From positions 1 through 26,236 of the forward strand of contig NW_004086217.1 in NCBI RefSeq assembly GCF_000220395.1: DNA of 26,236 bases. Direction: 5' to 3'. Below are positions 1-12,879 of the stretch, piece after piece. Both the position numbers and the translations under genes were made by a program. The notes under the pieces were generated by a model. That model was given only the letters and a program-made list of their open reading frames with translations. It was not told the DNA's origin and searched no databases. Numbering within the stretch: position 1 is the stretch's first letter; the number at the start of each line of letters is the position of its first letter. The DNA comes from Ichthyophthirius multifiliis. Lineage: Eukaryota > Ciliophora > Oligohymenophorea > Hymenostomatida.

Positions 1-853
1 TTTTAAGTTGTATATATATAATTTTATAAATTAAATCTTTTCTTAATAAAAAAATAAAATAATTTATTTAAAATATAAATATTTATTGAATAATTCAGAT
101 ACAAATATTTATTTAGAAAATATGAATAACATTAAATAAAATAAATATTTACTATATTAAATTATTAATTAAGTAAAGTAATATTCAATTTATTCATTTT
201 TACATTGATTATTAAAATATGATATAAATTTATATTGTTTTGTGTCTATAAAAAATTATTACTTAAACAAATTAATTTTGATAATTATTATATTTTATTT
301 TTATTATATATTTAAAAAATAAATATTTTAGTATTAAAAATACTAAAAAAGATATAATATTTTTTTATATATTTTTAATAAATATATTTTATTTATCAAA
401 CATGATTAATTTGATTTTTTAAATTTAGCATATTTTGAAAAAAGCTTAAAATAAAATAAACATTTATATTAAAATTAATAAATTAATTTTATTAGTAAAT
501 TATTTATATATATATATATATATTAGTATTAAAAATAATTTCTTATATATAAATTCAAGCAAAAATAATTATAAAAGAAATTATTAATTAACATAAATTA
601 TTTCTTTATAAGAAAATATCAAAAATAATTAATTAATTAAAATAAAAAAAAATATATAAAATAACGGCAATAGACAAAAAGATTAGAATTAAATAATATA
701 AATAATTTTTTTATATATATTTATTAAAATATATATATATATATATATATATATACATTTATTTTTTATCTATATGTTAATATCATAAAAATAATTGAAT
801 TAATATTACTTTATAAAAAAATCACATTAATAATTAATATTAATAAAAAAAAA
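1..853. other. AT-rich intergenic region
   Basis: Almost pure A+T with no reading frame that looks like protein on either strand. It contains several short TA runs, the longest at 729-755. The last bases before 854 are A-rich, as is usual upstream of ciliate start codons, so the Myb promoter and leader should lie here. No specific promoter element can be named. Confidence 0.6.
729..755. repeat. (AT)n microsatellite
   Basis: An uninterrupted run of alternating A and T, 27 nt long, in intergenic DNA upstream of the Myb gene. Confidence 0.9.
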
Positions 854-1327
854 ATGATCAAAAACAAATCTGAATTTCAAATTGGAAGGTGGACTAAAAA
901 AGAACATGAGCTTTACATAGAAGGATTAAAATCATATGGAAAAAATTGGAAAAAAATATAATAGCATGTAGGTACTAGATCAGGTGCATAAATTCGTTCG
1001 CATTCATAAAAATTCTTTAATAAAATATAGAAATAAAGTCCTGGTATATTAAAATAAAATCTTGAAATAAATAAAACTGAAGATGATTTTTGTACTTAAA
1101 GTACATATACAACTCAGTTAAATTAAGAAAAAAAGTAAAATGATTTTAGCGATAATTTATAAATAGAAAATATTTAGGAGTTAACTAATAAAAAAAGTAT
1201 TAATGATTAAAATTAATTATAAAATATATATAATTTCTAAAATATAACAGAAAATATAAATAAATATGCTTTAAGTGTTATATTCTAACCAATAAATTAT
1301 GAAAATTTGATTGATGAAATGTATTTC

Positions 1328-1378
<51 letters not shown>

Positions 1379-1433
1379 TTTTTATATAAATAGATAATTA
1401 TAAAAATTGCTTATGTAAAAATATATACTTTGA
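854..1433 (+). CDS. Single-repeat Myb-like DNA-binding protein, SHAQKYF class
   Basis: Probable nuclear transcription factor with one Myb-like helix-turn-helix. Residues about 11-58 carry the class signature: GRWTKKEHELYIEGL, YGKNWKKIQQHVGTRSG and a SHSQKFF version of the SHAQKYF motif. The regularly spaced tryptophans and the glycine-threonine-arginine turn before the recognition helix are present. The remainder is an N/Q/K-rich tail of about 110 residues. TAA and TAG must encode Gln: TAA supplies the Gln in SHSQKF and in QQHVG. A 73-nt intron (1321-1393, GTATTT...AATAG, phase 2) contains a long AT microsatellite. Joining it gives a short second exon ending at TGA 1431, for 168 residues. Without splicing the frame would run on into low-complexity IYIYI sequence, so I prefer the spliced model. 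The DNA-binding call is secure; the 3' exon is inferred. Confidence 0.85.
1339..1377. repeat. (AT)n microsatellite inside the Myb intron
   Basis: A 39-nt alternating AT run lying wholly inside the inferred 1321-1393 intron of the Myb gene. Confidence 0.9.
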
Positions 1434-4400
1434 TTACTTTGATTTAATAAAGAGAGAAAATAATAGTATTTGTAAAATAAAAATGTAAAAAATAAAAAGC
1501 CTATATTCACAATAACAAATATATTTTTATACTATATGTATACTTTTTTTTATTTAATAATTATATTTTAATATAATAATTTTTTATATTTGTATATATT
1601 TCAATATATGAAATGCTTTAATCACTAAATATTAATATTTATTTTATTAATATAATATTAAAAATATATTTTAATTATAATTTTTATTATTTATTTTATA
1701 AAATTTCTTATTTTACTTAAAACAAACTTATAATTATTTAGATTATAAACACTGAAATTTAAAATAAATTTTATAAATTATAATTATAATTTCTTTATAT
1801 TTTAAAATAATCTTTTAAAAAATTAAAATCTTAAAAAGTGTATTTTTATAAAAAAATAAATTAGTATTATTTTTTATTTAATTTAACATTATTAATTTTT
1901 AATTTATAATTTTTATTTATAGACCTTTTTATTAATATTTTAAGAACTTAAAATTTCCAACATTTTTAAGTCTGTTAATTTTCTAATACTAATAAAGTCT
2001 TTTTTTAGTCTATTTCGAACAATTTTTTATATTTTTTAATAATGATAGTCTCTAAATTTAATAATATTGTTAAATAATTTAATAATGTAAAAATTCTATT
2101 ACTATTATATGCTTTATTGTATATTATTATGGTACAATTTCATTTAAATATTAGATTTAATTTAGTTTATTTTATTGAATTTTAACATTGTTATACAGGA
2201 ATTATATTTTTTTATTCATAATGTGTCAAACACTGATTTCTATTCGAATTAAAATTCCTAAAGGATATTTTTTATATATTAAATTAAATGTTTTTAAATT
2301 TTTTATATTAATTTTTAATGCTTTCTATGAAAATATTCTAACTCCTCTTTATTAAAATTTCTTAGGTAGATATTAGTGGTTTTTGAAAGTCTCTAAATAT
2401 TTAAAATATTTAAAATAATATTGATCCCTTATTATAAATTTAATATTCGATAACTAATATAAAAAAAATGATTCCGAAAAAAAATATACAGTATTTATAT
2501 GGATATACACAAATGTCATCCTTCCTTATTCGACTAATATCCGCTATAGAAAAAAATAGATTCGGATCGAAATCTATAATGCATATATTTTAATTTTCAA
2601 ATTAATTTCAGTTATAAATAGTAAATATCAATTATTTTTTAATAAGTTAAATTAAAATAAAAACCATTTTCGATTCTTAATTTTAAAATTATTTATTTTA
2701 TGAATTATATTTTTTTTCGCAAATATTTCAAATAATTTTTTTTTTTTAAACTTTAAAAATATCTAGAATTAATAAATTAATAAATTATGTAATTAATATT
2801 TTTTTTTAAAAATTATTTTAAATAAAAATTATTCTATTTTTAATAATAAAATAGATAAAAGTTGATTTTAATAATCGAAGAATCATCAATTACAAAATTT
2901 CGGTCAATAATTAGTTTCAAAAATGTTATTTTTGATGGTTTTGAACAAAATTTTAATGATTAAAAATAATATTTATGGTCTCAATAATATTTTATTATAA
3001 TTATAAAAAAAATAAATATTGATTTCGACAATATTTCGACTATTACAGTAAAAAAAAGTCAGCAAGATTGTAAAACAATGAACAAATTATGTTTAAAATA
3101 CATAAAATAAAATAAAATTTATTTTATACATCTTACTTATTAATAATTATTATTTTTTAAAAAAATATTATTTAATGTTTATTTAAACTGAAGCCTGGAT
3201 TTGACTGCAGGATAGTTTATATAAGTAAAGTATTATTAAAATTTACATACTAAATATTTTATTTATTTATTACTTTAAATTATTATTTTCAATTAAAAAA
3301 TAATTAAATAATTTATTAAGGATTATAAATAGTGATAATAGTAAAATTAAATAAATAAAATAAAATATTTAACATACTGAAAATTTAAACTAAATATAAA
3401 AATAGCATTAAAATAATGTAAATTAAAAAAAATATGTCATATTATATAAATTTAATAAAATGAAATATATAATTTTAAAGAAATATAAAATTATATATAT
3501 TATAGTGAAAATCAGTCAAAATTAAATGTGAAATAATAATATATATATATTTTTATTATATTAAAAATAAAATATAATATATTATATATAATATTTATTA
3601 ATTTTTAAATCTATATATTTATTTTAATTTATTATATTTATATTTTTAATTTTTTTATTTAATATCATTTTTCTTTTTAAATATTTATTGTAATTATATA
3701 AAATATATATAAAAATATATAAAAAAATAATTGAATTATTTATATATGTATATAAATTATATCAATATTATATTTTTTTTTATATGTATATCATTTTTCT
3801 ATATAAAAATTTATATTAAATATTATATTAGTATAAATTTAAAATAAAATGCATTATAGTATTTTCAATTCTCTATTAAATTTAATATCTTTCGTTCCTT
3901 TAAATTATATTATATTTTATAATTATAAATTAATTTATAATTTATTATAAATAATAAACATTTAAAATTACTTAATACATTTGATTAGCATCATTTTAAG
4001 ATTTAAAACCTATATATAAAAATTATTTTTTTAGAAAATAAATAAAATAAATTAATATCCCATTTTAAAATGTGAAAATTATTTATAAAAAAATATTTTA
4101 ATAAAATATTTTTATTTAAAAGAAAAATATTCATGTATATATAAAATTATTATAATATTTTTTAAATCAATATGTGAAAATAAAACCAATATATATAATA
4201 AAGAAATATAGATTAAGTTTAAATATGATTAACAAAAATAAAATTATTAAATTATTATATTAAAATAATTATTTTAATATAATAATTTAATAATTTAAAT
4301 CATCTAAAATAAAGTCTAAAAACACTTTTCGAAAAAAAATAATTGAAATAATTTTTCCTATAATAATAACAATTCTGAATTAATTATAAAAAAAAAATTG

Positions 4401-5665
4401 TATTTTTTATGTCATATATTAAATTTTGTTTTATGATAATTATATTGTATATTAATAATTTAAAAACTTTCTTAAAATATGCTTTATTTAATTATATATT
4501 TTTTATTTTATTATTATTTTAATTTTAAAAAGATCTATATTGTTATAAGAACAAGGGGAAATGGATTAAGAAGAATAAGAGTTTTATTGTTAAAAGTTAT
4601 TAGTATAAAATATAAATATATTTATTTAATTAATATATTATTATAAGTAAAACAATATGTATCTTTAATTATTATAATATTTTCTATTTTATTTAATTAT
4701 TCATTATTTTTTATAATATATTGTTTTCTAAAATATTTATATATATTAAAAAAAACTATAAAAATATAAAAATTAGTAGTTATTCAAAATACAATAAAAA
4801 TTCATTAATTTTTTTTTTTATATAATTAAATTAAAAATTTTTATATTTAATTTAAAAAAATTAAATAATAAAATTTATTTTGATTTAAAAAATAGTAAAA
4901 AAAATGTTAAATAATTGAGATTATTTTATTATTTTTTTAATTTCTATTTAGATTATTTTTTATATTAAAATTATTAAATTTTTTAAATTTATTAAGATAA
5001 TATGTTTTTTTATTTTAAATTTATTTAATTTATAATTAAAATGATTTGATTATGTATTATTTATATTAATAAAATTAAATATGTTCCGTTTAATTTTTAA
5101 TCCCTTTTATAAACACAGAAAAAAAAAATTAAAAAAATATTATAATGCTCTAAATGATTATTAATATTTAGTATTTACGAATTCTTTTTATAATTTTAAA
5201 GAGAAAACTTTAAAAATATAAAAATTATATGCTTATATTTAAAATTTTTTAAAAATATGAAAAGTAGGGTTGTTAATTAAAGAAATCTAAATTATATTAT
5301 TTTAAAGTCAATATATAGTATAACATAAATACTAATACTTATAAATATATATTTATTACATGTTTTGATTAAATTTTCTATTTTTAAAAACAGAAATTTC
5401 TATTTTACACTTTTTTTAATATATTTAATGGAATAGAAAAAAATAAAAAATAATTATTTGAAGCTTAATGAAACTAATATAACATATATATAGATTTTAA
5501 AAATAAAACAAATAAATATAGTTAATTACAAATAACACGTAAATCATATAAAATATATTTTTTAAAATTTCATTTTTATTATTTTTTTAAAAAATCATAA
5601 AAAAACAAATTAAAAGTATCATTGAACAATAAACCTTTTGTAAAAATAAATTTTAAATTAAAATA
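1434..5665. other. Long gene-poor AT-rich region
   Basis: About 4.2 kb with no gene model I can defend. Most is A/T with homopolymers and TA runs. Base composition is slightly richer around 1930-3080, where a coding-like patch occurs (listed separately). An 8-bp inverted repeat with a 3-nt loop sits at 2917-2935. A small GC-richer island occurs near 3187-3217. A possible isolated 14-codon first exon starts at ATG 4561 (MDQEEQEFYCQKLL, then GTATAA), but no continuing exon was found. TGA is the only stop and is rare in such DNA, so long open frames here are not evidence of coding. Confidence 0.5.
2216..2520 (-). CDS. Unresolved coding-like segment (possible exon or gene remnant)
   Basis: I do not recognise this gene. 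On the minus strand one frame is open down to a TGA at 2216-2218 and has a balanced, protein-like residue mix, for example LSKTTNIYLRN, FNKEELEYFHRKHQ and EFQFEQKSVFDTL. Surrounding DNA does not look like this. Continuing left (to about 1930), two other minus frames look coding-like, so either introns or frame breaks separate the pieces, and I could not find one consistent splice model. There is no clear start. It could be an internal exon of a small Lys/Gln/Asn-rich protein, a pseudogene, or chance. The plus-strand reading is hydrophobic and looks like the antisense shadow. Confidence 0.35.
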
Positions 5666-6641
5666 ATGGATTAGCTTGAAAATTTAGTTAAATTAAATCA
5701 AATATAAATTTAGTAGATATTATAAAATTAACAATAAATTTAGTAATAACAATAATAATAGCTTAACATGTAATAATTATTGTAGATATAATATTAGTAA
5801 TTGCTTTAGTAGCAATAAATGATTATATAAAAAACTGAAAATTTTAATATTTCATAAATATAGCCTCTTCTATATAATGGTTAATAGTAGAATAATAATA
5901 ACATATAAGACATTTAAACTTTTAGTAATAAATTAGATAATATGAAATAATAATTTTCAAATTAAATAAATATTAATAATAAAAATTCTCATAACTCTGT
6001 TTTACTATAAAATAAATAGCATTAAAATTTTATATTATAAAATAATTCTTAGTAAACTTTTATTTAAAATCAATAGTAATAAAATTTATAATCAATTTAA
6101 ATAATTTAAAACACTTTACAAGATAATGCCGATAAATAAATTAAACCTAATTAAAATGAAAAAATTCAAAAAGTTAATTTAAGTTAATGCACAAACTTAA
6201 AAAATGAAAATTAAACTTCAAGTAAAAATAGTAATAAAGGAAGTTAAGGTAGCACAGAAGAAGTATAACCTAAAAGTTAAAAAAAAAGAAAAAAAAAGTA
6301 ATTAATTACCTAGAAACGATACTAATTACAATAAAAATATTCTAAAGGGATTTAGAAGAATTTTAAAAAGATAATATGGTAGTGATTCACAATTTTTTTA
6401 ATAATTTTTAGATTATTTTAATTAATTTAAACTTAATAATGAGTTTATTATAACTCTATTGTCTGAATCCCCTTATAAATAGTAATTTGAAGAATTTTTG
6501 TAATTAGATCCATCTTGGTGGATGAAAATGGCAAATATTAAAGACACTGATAAATAACTGAGATATTTTGAGATTGTTAAAAATAAATAGTTCGAATAAA
6601 TTAAAACAAAAAGAAAATCATTTTAAAGGCCAATAGCATGA
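5666..6641 (+). CDS. Polyglutamine-rich probable nuclear protein, unknown family
   Basis: Not a family I recognise. The ATG at 5666 opens a 305-residue protein whose first 56 residues contain 27 glutamines, 23 of them encoded by TAA or TAG and 4 by CAA, including a run of seven. Residues about 57-195 stay N/Q/S-rich. A basic cluster, KSQKKRKKK, at about 200-210 resembles a nuclear localisation signal. The C-terminal 95 residues are ordinary globular-looking sequence (for example LLSESPYKQQFEEF, DPSWWMKMANIK) and may be the conserved part. One 58-nt intron (6298-6355, phase 2) has a GTAATT donor, TTTAG acceptor and an internal TACTAAT branch-like motif. The frame ends at TGA 6639. A Q-rich regulator or RNA-binding protein is plausible, but only from composition. 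Confidence 0.72.
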
Positions 6642-9306
6642 ATTTTTATAACAATAAATAATATTTTAACTAATATTTTATATAAATATAAATTTATATT
6701 TTATAATTAATATTTTTATAATATAAAATAAAAAATTTAATAAAATATATTTTTTTAAAAATAAAGAAGAAAATATATAGATAATTTCTTAAAAATAAAA
6801 TATTTTTTATAATTAAATATATATTTAATACTTAATTGTAAAAATTTAGTTGTAAAAAGAAAAAGTAATTATAAAAGTAGGAAATATATCAATAAAATAG
6901 AAAAAGAATAAAATTAAATGATGAAAATAAAATTATTAAATATATGCTTAAAAATATAAATAAAAAAATATTTATTTAATAAAATTTATATACTTATGTA
7001 AAATTAATTTAAAATTTTGTTATTTTCATAATTTTTATATATTAAAAAATATATATATATTTATTACTATATGAAAAATATCTAATGTAAAATAATAATA
7101 ATAAAATATTAAAGAATAATAAAATAAAAAAAAATATTTAAAAAAAAAGAAGAAATATTGATTTGATAATTAGAAAAAAAAATATTTATATTATATCGAA
7201 AAAAAATTATATAAAGTAAATATAATTTTTTTTTTGTAATATTTAAAACAAAAAAATTAAATAAATTAATATGAAAATAAATACCATTTATTATATATAT
7301 TTAATTAATTTTGATTATTAGATTTCATATTTTAAATATTAATTTATTTATTACTCATTCATTTTTTTCTTATATTTTTAAAATCTGTATTTAAATTATT
7401 TTTTTAATAAATATACTGTTTTTATATTAGGTTAATAATATTAATTTGATTTGTAATATATTTATAGGGAAGATATATAAGCTATTAATACAATATACAA
7501 TATTCATGTTTTATAATTCACATATGATTTATAGTTTTTAAGCTAATTATTCTTTTTATATTTGCTGTTTATTAACTTAATTTAAAATATTTAGTAAATC
7601 AAAAATTGATTACAAATAATTATCAGTTTTGTTAAAATTATTTAGCATTCTATTTATTTATTTTTTATTTTAAATAATGAATTATTAATTAATTTATTAA
7701 ATTTTATTTTCACTTTATATACTTAATAAATGAAAGTTTATAAGTAGTAAATTAAAGCAAAATAAATATTTATGTTTCTGTAAAAATTGGTAAGTAATAA
7801 ACTATAAAATTATGTAATTTTTTATAAATGATGTTTTTAATGTTAATAAAATTAAAAATAAAATATAAATATATAATGTATATATTATGGAATATGATAT
7901 AAATTTTATTTATTTAACTATATATTAAAATTGATAACTTCATAATAAATTTTTATTTTTATATATATATATATATTACTGCAATAATAATAAAATATCA
8001 AATAAGGAATAAGATATGCTATAATATCGAAACAATATATAATCTGAATATCTGTATAAACTGTTACTTACTTATACTTTTAAACTGATTATTTATTTAA
8101 ATTACTCTATAATTTTAAGTCTTTTTTTATATTTATCGAAATTTATTTGAATTCCATACAATACCTAAATATCTTTAGAGCCTTTTTTTAGCAATAATAA
8201 ATTCTTTTAAAAATATTTTTTTTTCAAGTCAATATATTAATTCTTTGTAAAATTCATATCTTTCATAATTTCCTTTAATGTAAAATTTTATTTCTTTACA
8301 TATATATTATTGGGGAAATATTTCTAAACTATGCTGGTTTTTATTTGTCTCAATTTTTTGTTATTGCAGATAGAATACTTTATTTGTTTAAAATTGATTC
8401 AAAATGCCAAATTATTTGGATATATTATGCAAAAATTAAGGAAATTTTTTCTTTGATATAAAGAGGAACAGCTTATTTTTCATATAAAAGAAATTAGAAA
8501 AGTAAATATTTCTCTTTTCTTTTAATATTTATAAAAGATTATTGAATTTATTGTTTAATTAATAAAAAAAAAAAAAAAAGGAAAATTTAAAACAACAATA
8601 AATAAATTTATTATATAATTTTGATAAATCAAGATAATAATAAGACAACAAAGGATTATAATAATATATAAGAAATAAAAATATTATTTTAAATTAGTTA
8701 ATTACTTCCCATATAATTTTAGATAATATATAGATCTTGATTAGTTTTACTAATCAAATATTTCAATATATTTGAAAAAAAAAAAAAATATATAATTAAT
8801 ATTTATATATTTATTTAATATATAATTAAATTTAAAAAAATATATTTTATATATTTATTAAAAAATATCTATATAAAATTTATTTATTTTAATAAAATAA
8901 ATAATTTCTATATATTCAATATTATATATATATGTATTTTTTAAAATTTATTTTATTTTTATAATTGATACTAATTATATAATATATAATAATTATTTTT
9001 AAATATATTGAAATTCTTTATTAGGATTAAAAATTAAAAAAAAAATTGTTAAATATTATATATAATATTAATATTAAAATTTAACAAATACTTCAAATAT
9101 TTTATATAGTATTTAATAAATAGTTTTATATTTATATAACATAAAGAAATACAATTTTTAATAAAAATTAATATATATAAAATTTTTATAATATATAAAT
9201 ATTTAATAATTATTATTTTTTTGAAAAAAAAGGAATTTTTAATTTTTTTTTTTTAAAAAAAAATAAATAAATAATTTATTTTAAATCAAAAATGTAAAAT
9301 AAATAA
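6642..9306. other. Gene-poor AT-rich region
   Basis: About 2.7 kb, mostly A/T homopolymers and TA runs with no convincing gene. The only part with richer composition is 8050-8545, listed separately. The final 50 bases before 9307 are A-rich and probably form the leader of the next gene. Confidence 0.5.
8050..8545. other. Coding-like patch, strand and structure unresolved
   Basis: This stretch has clearly higher sequence complexity than its flanks and protein-like readings on both strands. Plus-strand readings are hydrophobic (for example GFYLSQFFVIADRILYLF, then IKEIFSLIQRGTAYF, ending at TGA 8543). Minus-strand readings are Lys/Gln/Glu-rich (for example KGNYERYEFYKELIY and RYLGIVWNSNKF). 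Neither strand gives one continuous frame with plausible splice sites, so it may be a decayed gene or exons I could not join. No family can be named. Confidence 0.35.
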
Positions 9307-11518
9307 ATGGAAACTAATTCTCCTCATTTTATTAGAGTTTTTATAAAAAATTTATTAAAAATAATAATATATTATTCTTAAATTGTATTTGATATAATAA
9401 GTTTGACATTATTATTTTAAAATGAAATATATATTCATTCAATAGTATTAGCTATAATTATCGCATTTTCATACTTTTATAAATTTTTATATCATTATAA
9501 GTTAGAATATGGAAGATGGATTATAAAATTACTTTTTGAAATATTTTATATAAGTTAAATTTTGCGTTGTTTTTTTCCGGAATTTTATCAGATAAGCGAA
9601 AAATAGTTTTAAAAATTATAAGGAATATAATAAAGTGGACCCAGTTTATTTATATTGATTCATGTTATTTTTTATTTGGATTTTTCTCATTTATATCTAT
9701 GGATTTCTATAGGTGTTAGTTTTTTAAATTTATATTACTCAAACCTAATTTATTTCCTTTTATTAAATAACGATTTTGAAAAGTAAACATTTTATTTTAT
9801 TATCATATATTAATATTAAGTAATATAAATAAATAAGTTCGAAAGAATAAATAAAAACTTAATTTTATGTAATTTTATTTAGTTAATATTCATCAAGAAT
9901 ATGCCTTTGGGCAGTATTTTGTTATATTTTAAAACCTATAAGCGTATGGACTACTATTGGATGTGATTTTTTATGTTGTATATTGATTTATATATTTAAA
10001 ATTTATGAAAAGTAAACTAATTTACTTTGTTTTTATGATTATATGTTTTGTTTTAGATTTTATGAATTACAGTTTTTTACTTATGAAGGTTATGAGAAAA
10101 GTAAAAGATACTATAATTTAAAGGAATTTTATAGATTTATAGTATAATTAACTTAAATAATAATAATAATATTATATTATAGTAAATTCGGAATTATATA
10201 TTAATATATGGATGTTAAATATGTTTTAGAGGATTATTATTTTATTATTTTTATTGGAGGAGTTATTTTTTTTATATTTAATTAAAGTTAAAATTTTAGT
10301 AGAATTTTGTATGTTTAATAAAGTGAGAGTTAAACTATTTAAAATTACAAGAATCGAATTAGGACTTAATAAAATTAAATAGAAAAATTATAATTTGAAA
10401 TTAATAAGGTATAGCCCGAATTGTCAAAATAATAGGAAGAAATTTTAAAAAGCACTAAAAATTAAGTCAGTTAGTAGTAATATTTGGAAGATTTGTAAAA
10501 TTCAGTATAGACTAAAGGGTAGGAAATTGAAAATTTAAAGAAGAAGATTGAAGAATAAAACAATTTAGTGGATTTGGTTAATGATGGAAATTTAAAATAA
10601 GAAAAAATTATTTTAAAATTTAAAGAAGATAATATTTAATTATAAAATTTTATTGAAAAGTTATAGAAAGATTTGGAAAAAGCCAAAATGGATATTAATT
10701 AATTACAAGCTGTAAACATTTAATAGAAAAATATTATAAAAGAGTATTTTATATATATTAATGTATTTTTTTTGTTTTATATATATATATATATTGATTT
10801 AGTCTTAATTATAAAAATGAAAAAATTTTATAAGATCTTCAATTTATGAATAATTCGGAAGAATTTCCTATTACTATTGCTAAGAATTTAGAAAATTAAT
10901 TAAAAAGTTTAAAAGAATAGAATGAAAATTCAGAAAAAAGATTTAATAATTTATATTCTTAATATTAAAAAAAAGAAAATGAATTAAAAGAAAGTTTATA
11001 TAGATAAGCTTTAAATGATATTAATATTAATAATAACTAAAGTTTTAAGTATTTTTTTTGCGTTTAATATTATAATATTATAATTTTTAATTATAAATTA
11101 ATATAGTATAAGAATGAAGAATGAAAATGATTTTTTATAATAAAAAATAAGCTAAAAAGATGAACTTTTAATTAAATAAAAAAACGATATTATAGATCTT
11201 TTTTAAAAAAATGAAGAATTATAAAAAAAAATTAAAAGCTATGAAAAATAAATACACAAAATTTAAAGATTTGATGAAGAAATATACAAATAATAATAAT
11301 ATACTAATCTTAATCTAAAAGTGCTTGAATCTTAATCTGTTATAATATAAAAGCAACCGGATATTTAATATTTAAATGAAAATATTAAAAAAATAGTTTT
11401 TCATTAATTTATTGACCAAGAAATTTCTCAGAATATTTTGAAATAAATCAAATTTCCTTATTTTTTAAAATTTAAATATGACAAAAGGTACATAAAAAAC
11501 TATTTTAATATGGTTTAA

Positions 11519-11577
<59 letters not shown>

Positions 11578-12806
11578 ACTAATCTTTTTGGAGATAATAA
11601 TGATTATATTGCTGATTTATAACTTTTCCTTTAAACTGTTTAATATTTTTAAGATTATTTATAAGCTTTGTCTTTAAGTTGTTAGAAGTTTAATTAAATT
11701 ATATATATTTTTGTTAATGGTTTTTTATTTATTTATTAAAAAAATAGTTGGTCAAATACTAATTTTAATACTTATTAAATTATTTCTAAAATAATTTAAT
11801 AATGTAAAAGTTTGCTAGTTTTAGAAGTAAATATTGAGAAGTATTTAATAATGTATTTTTAAATATATAAATGAATATTTTTTATATTTAGTTGGTAAAA
11901 TTATGATGAAGGATTATTATTATTATCAAATTCTCTAAGTAAATAATTTACTTTATAGGTATTATGGTTAAACATTTCTAAGTAAAAAGATTAATTAAAA
12001 TATTATATTATAAACTTTTTGTTAATAGTTTTGGATAATTATAATAGGAAACATTTAGTTAATTATTTACTTCTATTTCAAATTTAAACTAAATATGTGA
12101 ATTAAAATTAGAAATATCAAAGTATAATTATTAATATTTTTATTTATTAAATATATAAAAGACGAAACGATATAAATAATGAGTCTTTTGGAAAAATGAT
12201 ATAATGTTTGGAATAACTTAAACATTTATAACATCTAGATTTAAATTTTTCTGAGTTATAAATATTAATTATTTAAATTTAATTATAATATTTATTATTT
12301 TATTATTTAGATGGAGAAATTGTTAGTTAGATTAAATTTGCTTTTTAAAATTAGGCTAATAATTGGCTAATTTAAAGAAATTAAGAATACTTAAAATAAA
12401 TTTAAAATAGTATATTATTTATTTAAATGATTTATTTATATTTAAATTAAATAGTTATTCTAATAAAAATATTAACTCTGATTTAGTCTATGATATTTTA
12501 TAAGAATTAATTTAAATATCATTATAAGTATAAATAATTTGTTTGAATTTGGATGGGTTTTTTTTATTTATTTATTTTTTAATCTATTTCATTATTTTAG
12601 AGTTAATGAATTTGTTCCTGAATTAAATAATTAAATGATATTAAATATAATAAAAGTTTTCAAATAATAAAAATAGAAATTATAATAACTCCTATTGTCA
12701 ATATAATAGTAAGAACTATTTTTTTTTTATAAAAATAAATATAAATATAAAAAATAAAAATAAAAATAAAAATAAAAATAAAAATAAAAATAAAAAAAAT
12801 ATAAAA

Positions 12807-12879
<73 letters not shown>

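Noticed and set aside
854-2236. Uninterrupted code-6 frame continuing about 1.4 kb from the Myb ATG
   Set aside because: After 1320 it becomes IYIYI-type low-complexity sequence. A GT...AG intron and a nearby TGA give a more credible end at 1433. Long open frames are expected by chance when TGA is the only stop.
2917-2935. Perfect 8-bp inverted repeat with 3-nt loop
   Set aside because: Too short and too A/T-rich to call a terminator or transposon end. No gene or matching copy is associated with it.
4561-4605. Short ATG-initiated segment followed by a GT splice-donor-like site
   Set aside because: The first 14 codons look plausible, but nothing downstream continues as protein, so it is not called as a gene.
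10142-10182. Possible 41-nt GT...AG intron in the membrane-domain part of the 9307-12986 gene
   Set aside because: Removing it shifts into a frame that ends at a TGA near 10323. Leaving it in keeps the frame that leads directly into the coiled coil.
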